Assembly: GCA_003224195.1 (NCBI GenBank) | Contig: QHYP01000199.1 | Span: 1 to 8,117 of the forward strand | Reading direction: 5' to 3' | DNA: 8,117 nucleotides | From: Acidobacteriota bacterium | GTDB taxonomy: Bacteria; Acidobacteriota; Terriglobia; Acidiferrales; UBA7541 | Shown: positions 4,439 to 8,117 of the stretch, piece after piece | Position numbering within the stretch: position 1 is the stretch's first letter | How the letters are laid out: each line of letters starts with the position of its first letter | Program-made: the position numbers and the translations under genes | The notes under the pieces: generated by a model | Told to the model about the DNA's origin: nothing | The model's input: the letters and a program-made list of their open reading frames with translations, nothing else | Databases searched by the model: none

Positions 4439-6355
4439 CTACAGGATAACACGCTCGTCGCCCGCACGGCGCGTCACGCGTTCCCGGTCCAGGAATTCGA
4501 GCAGCGGGATCGCATATTTCCGTGTGATGCCCGTCAGCTCCTTGAACTGAGGCACGGACAGGCGATCCCCGCGGGTCTGCTTGTACCCGCGAAGCATGTC
4601 GCGAAGCCGCTCGAGCGCGTCGCGATGAAAAACCAGGTCGGGCGTCACGCGCACGAGCCGCTGGTCGCGCACCAGGAGCTGCAGGAGCCGCTCCGCGCGC
4701 TTGGCGTCCACGGGAAGCTTGGCGAGAACCTCCTTCATTGCGGGAACCGCAAGGCCCGCTTCGGCGAAGGCCGCTTCGATCTGTTCCTTTGCCCGGGCTT
4801 CCTCGGGTTGCAGCACAACCTGCGCGCCCGCGCGCTTCACGAGTTCGCCGGTCAACTGGATTTGGCGTCCCCCGGCAAGCTCTTCGAGCGCGGCGCGAAA
4901 CGTCTCCGGCCGCAGGCCGCGTCTCAGCCGCGCGCGCAAGTCTTCCCGCGGCATGCCGGGCAGAAGCGGATTGGCTTTGTGGAACCGATCCAGTTCCGCA
5001 AGCGCTTTTGCGCAGAGTAAGCCAAACGCCGCTTCGGGCACGAGCAGCGTGGCTTCGTTACTGGAGCCGATGGTTCGGACGCGCCCGGCCGTTCCGAGCT
5101 TCGAGGCTTCCTCGCGGACTTCGCTGGGCAGCAAGCCCGTGCGCGCGATCACCTCCGACAGAGGAAGGCCTGCCGGCGCGCGGTCCACCATCGCGGCGAG
5201 GAGCGCATCGCGTGTTTCCCCGCTGGCGATCTCGAGAAATGCCGAGCGGCCAGAATCACGCCGGGAGGGGCGCATGGACAGCGGATCGAGCACCACGCCG
5301 CCACCGATGGTGATGACCGGAGAAAACTGGCGCAGGATGAAGCGGTCCCCGCGCAACAAGAGCACGTCCTTCTGAAGACGCAATTGCGCCAGCGCGCCTT
5401 GCCCCGGCGCGAGTTCGGCCCGATCATAAAGATGAATCTCCGCGATGGTCTCCGCGGTGCCGGCATGAAAGTGGACCCGCGCGCGCTCTTTCAGCTTCGT
5501 TGCCGAAGCGAGCAATTCAATGCGCGCGTCGATCCGGCGCGTGGCGCGGAAATGCCCCGCCGCGGCTAGAACCATCCCGCGTTCGACAGCCGTGTGCTCG
5601 ATCTGCGCAAGATTGACCGCCGTGCGCTGCCCCGCCAGCGCGAAGTCGACCGCCTTGCCACCGGATTGCACTCCACGCACGCGCAGGCGGCGTCCTTCGG
5701 GGAACAGCTCCACTTCGTCTCCCGCGGCCACCCTGCCCGAAATCAGCGTGCCCGTGACGACCGTGCCGAAACCCTTCACGGCAAAAGCGCGATCGATGGG
5801 AAGCCGGAAATAACGGGAAGCATCTTTTCCCGGCACATTCCTGGCCTCGGCAAGGAGGGCGCTGCGCAAGGCGTCGAGGCCCGCACCGGTTTTGGCGCTC
5901 ACGGGGACGATCGGAGCGTTCCCCAGAAATGAGCCACGAAGGAACTCCTGCACATCGAGCCTTACGAGCTCTAGCCTCTCAGGCTCCACTAGATCGCTCT
6001 TCGTCAGCCCAACGACGCCGTGCGCCACACCCAACAGACGGCAAATATCGAAATGCTCGCGCGTCTGCGGCTTGATGGATTCATCGGCAGCCACTACCAG
6101 CATTACAAGGTCAATCCCCGCCGCGCCGGCCAGCATATTGCGGACAAATCGTTCGTGGCCCGGGACATCCACAAAGCCGAATCGCACTCCACCTTCTTCG
6201 AGAAACGCAAAGCCGAGATCGATCGTGATCCCGCGGCGCTTTTCTTCTTCGAGTCGGTCCGGGTGCGTGCCGGTGAGGGCCTCGACGAGTGCCGATTTGC
6301 CATGATCGATGTGACCTGCCGTGCCGACGATGACGCCTTTCAGAGTTGAAGCCAT
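4439..6355 (-). CDS. selB: Selenocysteine-specific translation elongation factor SelB
   Basis: SelB carries Sec-tRNA(Sec) to ribosomes paused at UGA codons marked by a SECIS hairpin. From the ATG at 6355 the protein is 638 aa, the usual full length. The GTPase domain shows G1 GTAGHIDHGKS (residues 11-21), G2 RGITIDLGFA (41-50), G3 DVPGH (63-67), G4 TKSD (118-121, the SelB-style variant of NKxD) and G5 SAK (153-155). EF-Tu-like barrel domains II and III follow (YFRLPIDRAFAVKGFGTVVTGTL onward), then a C-terminal set of winged helices that bind SECIS RNA, ending in the family-typical KYAIPLLEFLDRERVTRR. A TTG at 6388 would add 11 residues, but it falls at the predicted transcription start and adds an unlikely Arg/Pro-rich leader, so ATG is preferred. 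selA, selD and selC are not in the window. Confidence 0.95.
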   Translation of the reverse strand: MASTLKGVIVGTAGHIDHGKSALVEALTGTHPDRLEEEKRRGITIDLGFAFLEEGGVRFGFVDVPGHERFVRNMLAGAAGIDLVMLVVAADESIKPQTREHFDICRLLGVAHGVVGLTKSDLVEPERLELVRLDVQEFLRGSFLGNAPIVPVSAKTGAGLDALRSALLAEARNVPGKDASRYFRLPIDRAFAVKGFGTVVTGTLISGRVAAGDEVELFPEGRRLRVRGVQSGGKAVDFALAGQRTAVNLAQIEHTAVERGMVLAAAGHFRATRRIDARIELLASATKLKERARVHFHAGTAETIAEIHLYDRAELAPGQGALAQLRLQKDVLLLRGDRFILRQFSPVITIGGGVVLDPLSMRPSRRDSGRSAFLEIASGETRDALLAAMVDRAPAGLPLSEVIARTGLLPSEVREEASKLGTAGRVRTIGSSNEATLLVPEAAFGLLCAKALAELDRFHKANPLLPGMPREDLRARLRRGLRPETFRAALEELAGGRQIQLTGELVKRAGAQVVLQPEEARAKEQIEAAFAEAGLAVPAMKEVLAKLPVDAKRAERLLQLLVRDQRLVRVTPDLVFHRDALERLRDMLRGYKQTRGDRLSVPQFKELTGITRKYAIPLLEFLDRERVTRRAGDERVIL

Positions 6356-6394
6356 AGAAGGTCCCGGGCGCGTCCTCGCGCCGCACAAACAGGG

Positions 6395-6423
6395 ATGCTA
6401 CTGGAGCGTCAAGGGAGGGTCAA
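6395..6423 (-). promoter_or_regulatory. Candidate sigma-70 promoter for selB (TTGACC-17-TAGCAT)
   Basis: On the minus strand a five-of-six -35 box, TTGACC (6423-6418), and a four-of-six -10 box, TAGCAT (6400-6395), are 17 bases apart. Transcription would start near 6388, giving a leader of about 33 bases before the ATG at 6355. It lies in the 87-base gap after pyrF, suggesting selB can be transcribed independently of the pyrimidine genes. Confidence 0.5.
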
Positions 6424-6442
6424 ACCAGCGAGACGGGGGTCG

Positions 6443-7204
6443 TTATTCCGCGGCGGCAAGTTCGTCGAGGATGGCTTGCGTTGCGGCCCGGGGATCGCCC
6501 GCCGCAAGAATCGGGCGGCCTACGACGATGAAATCAGCCCCGGCGCGAACCGCCTGGGACGGAGTCGCCGTGCGCGCCTGGTCATCATCCGTTTTGGAGC
6601 TGCGCCCCTTTGCCGAGCCCGGGTTCAGAGCCGGACGAACGCCAGGCGTTACGATCAGGAAATCTCGTCCGCAGGCTTTCCGGATGGCTTTCGTCTCTTG
6701 TGCGGAGGCGACGACGCCATCCACGCCCGCGCGCTTTGCCATTTCCGCCAGCTTGACCGCGCGAGCGCGCGGTTGGCCGGAGATACCCGCTTCCCGCATG
6801 GCCTTCCCGTCCATACTTGTGAGGACCGTCACGGCCAAAAGTTGGGGCCGATCGGCGTCGAGCGGGGCGCTGGCCTTCACTGCTTTTACCGCGGCTTCTA
6901 GCATACGCCGTCCGCCGAGGGCGTGAATATTCATGAGCTGCACGCCCGGCAGCCCTGTGGCGGTCAAAACCGCGCTGGCTACTGTATTGGGGATGTCGTG
7001 GAATTTGAGATCGAGAAAGATTCCCGGACCCAAGGGGGAGAGCTTGGACAGGATTCCCGGGCCCTCTGCCGTGAATAACTGGCAGCCAATCTTAAACATG
7101 CCAACGAGATCGGCTATCTGTTCAGCAAAGCGAAGTGCGGGGGCAAGGGAATCAAAGTCGAGGGCGACGATTAGGCGGCTGCGCGGATGGGCGTCAATGT
7201 TCAA
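6443..7204 (-). CDS. pyrF: Orotidine 5'-phosphate decarboxylase (OMP decarboxylase, subfamily 1)
   Basis: PyrF catalyses the last step of de novo UMP synthesis, decarboxylating OMP in the cytoplasm. The 253-aa form shows RLIVALDFD (Asp16), MFKIG (Lys38), the catalytic DLKFHDIPNTV block (65-75, with the Asp-x-Lys-x-x-Asp array), NIHALGG, and the phosphate-binding TPGVRP (186-191) and DFIVVGRPI near the end. About 14 extra residues (192-205, ALNPGSAKGRSSKT) sit between TPGVRP and DDDQARTATP, where Escherichia-type enzymes have only a few. The start is uncertain: the TTG at 7204 overlaps the rlpA stop as TTGA, suggesting coupling, while an in-frame TTG at 7246 would add 14 residues and overlap rlpA by 46 bases. 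No ATG and no good Shine-Dalgarno exist for either. It is downstream of rlpA and pyrD on the same strand. Confidence 0.93.
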   Translation of the reverse strand: MNIDAHPRSRLIVALDFDSLAPALRFAEQIADLVGMFKIGCQLFTAEGPGILSKLSPLGPGIFLDLKFHDIPNTVASAVLTATGLPGVQLMNIHALGGRRMLEAAVKAVKASAPLDADRPQLLAVTVLTSMDGKAMREAGISGQPRARAVKLAEMAKRAGVDGVVASAQETKAIRKACGRDFLIVTPGVRPALNPGSAKGRSSKTDDDQARTATPSQAVRAGADFIVVGRPILAAGDPRAATQAILDELAAAE

Positions 7205-7626
7205 CGGTGCGGCGGCAGTTGTAGCAACTCCAATCTTACTTGGCAAACGCCCGACTTGACTAGGCCAATCTTGCGCGCCACGCGGTGAGAAACGTCGATC
7301 TCACGTCCTTCTTGGTAAGGGCCGCGGTCATTGATCCGGACTACCTCAAACGCCCCCGTTCTTCGGTTGACTATTCGCACGATGGACCCGAACGGTAGCG
7401 TCGGATGGGCGGCTGTAAGGGCCTCCGTATCGTAACGCTCCCCATTGGCCGTTTTGCGGCCCTGGAATCCCGGACCGTACCAGCTCGCGTTGCCCACCCA
7501 GACCTTAATCGGCTTGTCCGCCTGGGTCAGGTGGGCTACCAATGGGGCCTCCATCGCAGGGGTAAAGACGAGCATGAGAGGCAACCACCTTAATGCAGCC
7601 CAAAGATAGAACAGTTGTCGTTTCAT
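7201..7626 (-). CDS. rlpA: RlpA-like double-psi beta-barrel protein (septal ring lytic transglycosylase family), secreted
   Basis: RlpA proteins act in the cell envelope, where characterised members cleave peptidoglycan strands lacking stem peptides at the division site. The 141-aa protein begins with a signal peptide (MKR, then hydrophobic to about residue 31). The double-psi barrel follows: GNASWYGPGFQGRKTANGERYD (45-66), LTAAHPTLPFGSIVRIVN (70-87) and VRINDRGPYQEGREIDVS (96-113). His74, Asp100 and Asp111 fall in the conserved catalytic-site blocks. Unlike Escherichia coli RlpA there is no lipobox cysteine after the signal peptide and no C-terminal SPOR domain, so it should be a soluble periplasmic minimal form. 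It sits between pyrD (54-base gap) and pyrF (start/stop overlap), an unexpected neighbourhood. No strong ribosome binding site is visible at the ATG. Confidence 0.88.
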   Translation of the reverse strand: MKRQLFYLWAALRWLPLMLVFTPAMEAPLVAHLTQADKPIKVWVGNASWYGPGFQGRKTANGERYDTEALTAAHPTLPFGSIVRIVNRRTGAFEVVRINDRGPYQEGREIDVSHRVARKIGLVKSGVCQVRLELLQLPPHR

Positions 7627-7680
7627 AGTGTGTTGGGGTGATCTCTCTACGAAAAATGGTAGCCGACCGAGGCCGTTATG

Positions 7681-8117
7681 TCAACTATCTTCCGTACTAA
7701 ACTCTTGTACTATCTCATTCAAACTACGGTACTTAGAGTGTCTAATGAGCCTCTCGAGTCCCCCCACGAGCCTCTCACTGGCCCTTGGGTCAGCAAAGCT
7801 GGCCGTCCCCACCTGTACAATGGTCGCGCCCACGGAGAGGTAATCGAGCACATCTTCGACCGTCTCGATGCCCCCCAAGCCTATAATCGGTACCCTGACG
7901 GCTCGTCGGCACTCCCACGCCAGGCGGAGGGTAATCGGCTTTATCGCCGGCCCCGATAGCCCCCCCGTCGGGTTGCCGATCCGGGACCGCCCCGTGCGGT
8001 AATTCAGCGCCATTGCCGGGTACGTATTGGCCACAGTCAGGGCATCCGCCCCGGCCTGTTCCGCCGCTCGGGCAATAAGCCCAATATCTGTAACCAACGG
8101 GGAGAGCTTGACCCACA
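7681..8117 (-). CDS. pyrD: Dihydroorotate dehydrogenase class 1B catalytic subunit, C-terminal half (runs off right edge)
   Basis: PyrD oxidises dihydroorotate to orotate, the fourth step of UMP synthesis, using FMN; class 1B enzymes pass electrons through PyrK to NAD+. The visible C-terminal 145 residues start inside WVKLSPLVTDIG at the edge and include AGADALTVANTYPAMALN, GNPTGGLSGPAIKP, VPIIGLGGIETVEDVLDYLSVGATIVQVGTASF (FMN phosphate-binding GGI and GTA blocks) and a short C-terminal tail. The KLSP and TGGLSGPAIKP wording fits class 1B better than class 2. The true start is beyond the window; the TTG at 8097 is an internal codon, not a start. The last 60 coding bases (7681-7740) are about 37 percent GC, far below the neighbours. 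Stop TGA at 7683-7681, then 54 bases to rlpA. Confidence 0.93.
   Translation of the reverse strand, partial: WVKLSPLVTDIGLIARAAEQAGADALTVANTYPAMALNYRTGRSRIGNPTGGLSGPAIKPITLRLAWECRRAVRVPIIGLGGIETVEDVLDYLSVGATIVQVGTASFADPRASERLVGGLERLIRHSKYRSLNEIVQEFSTEDS

Noticed and set aside
4043..5020. 325-codon plus-strand open frame opposite tatA and the 3' end of selB
   Set aside because: It spans the terminator, tatA and selB in antisense, and its product has no recognisable domain. The minus-strand products are clear.
6356..6388. Upstream TTG start for selB at 6388
   Set aside because: It coincides with the predicted transcription start and adds an unconserved MCGARTRPGPS leader. The ATG at 6355 gives the normal N-terminus.
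1..8117. tRNA (including tRNA-Sec), rRNA, CRISPR array, insertion sequence or prophage gene
   Set aside because: No cloverleaf in the gaps, no regularly spaced repeats beyond the two-copy coding duplication, and no transposase, integrase or phage-like product. The intergenic gaps I checked (largest 138 and 161 bases) hold only the sites listed.

Overview
The window is a GC-rich bacterial chromosomal segment of core-type genes with no mobile element, CRISPR array, tRNA or rRNA gene that I can see. Gene style, high GC, weak Shine-Dalgarno use and two dispersed-repeat-like palindromes resemble Acidobacteriota (Terriglobia-like). That assignment rests on recall and inference, not on a marker gene.

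Layout: (1) 1-459, minus strand: a small protein of unknown function with an internal 34-residue duplication. Its stop overlaps, through GTGA, the GTG start of a second gene that opens with a signal peptide and runs off the left edge. (2) 598-3983, plus strand, divergent from the first block: a two-helix membrane microprotein, the large subunit of methylmalonyl-CoA mutase without a B12-binding domain, an AlkZ-related winged-helix protein, and a Maf nucleotide pyrophosphatase. A REP-like palindrome lies between the mutase and the AlkZ-related gene. (3) 3984-4144: a convergent intergenic region with a perfect GGCGGCCT/AGGCCGCC palindrome and a Rho-independent terminator serving the minus strand. 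(4) 4145-8117, all minus strand, in transcription order: pyrD (3' part, class 1B), rlpA, pyrF, selB, tatA. selB and tatA each have their own candidate promoter, so this is probably at least two or three transcription units.

Functional picture: pyrD and pyrF are two steps of de novo UMP synthesis, with a cell-wall lytic transglycosylase-like gene, rlpA, between them. SelB implies that the organism makes selenocysteine proteins, although no selA, selD, selC or SECIS element is in the window. TatA is the pore subunit for exporting folded proteins. The mutase isomerises methylmalonyl-CoA and succinyl-CoA but needs a separate B12-binding subunit that is not encoded here. Maf and the AlkZ-related protein are housekeeping or nucleic-acid-related.

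I found no convincing new multi-gene system. The best leads are the internally duplicated small protein coupled to an exported partner, the possibly leaderless membrane microprotein, the insertion in the PyrF phosphate-binding loop, and the two palindromic repeat families.
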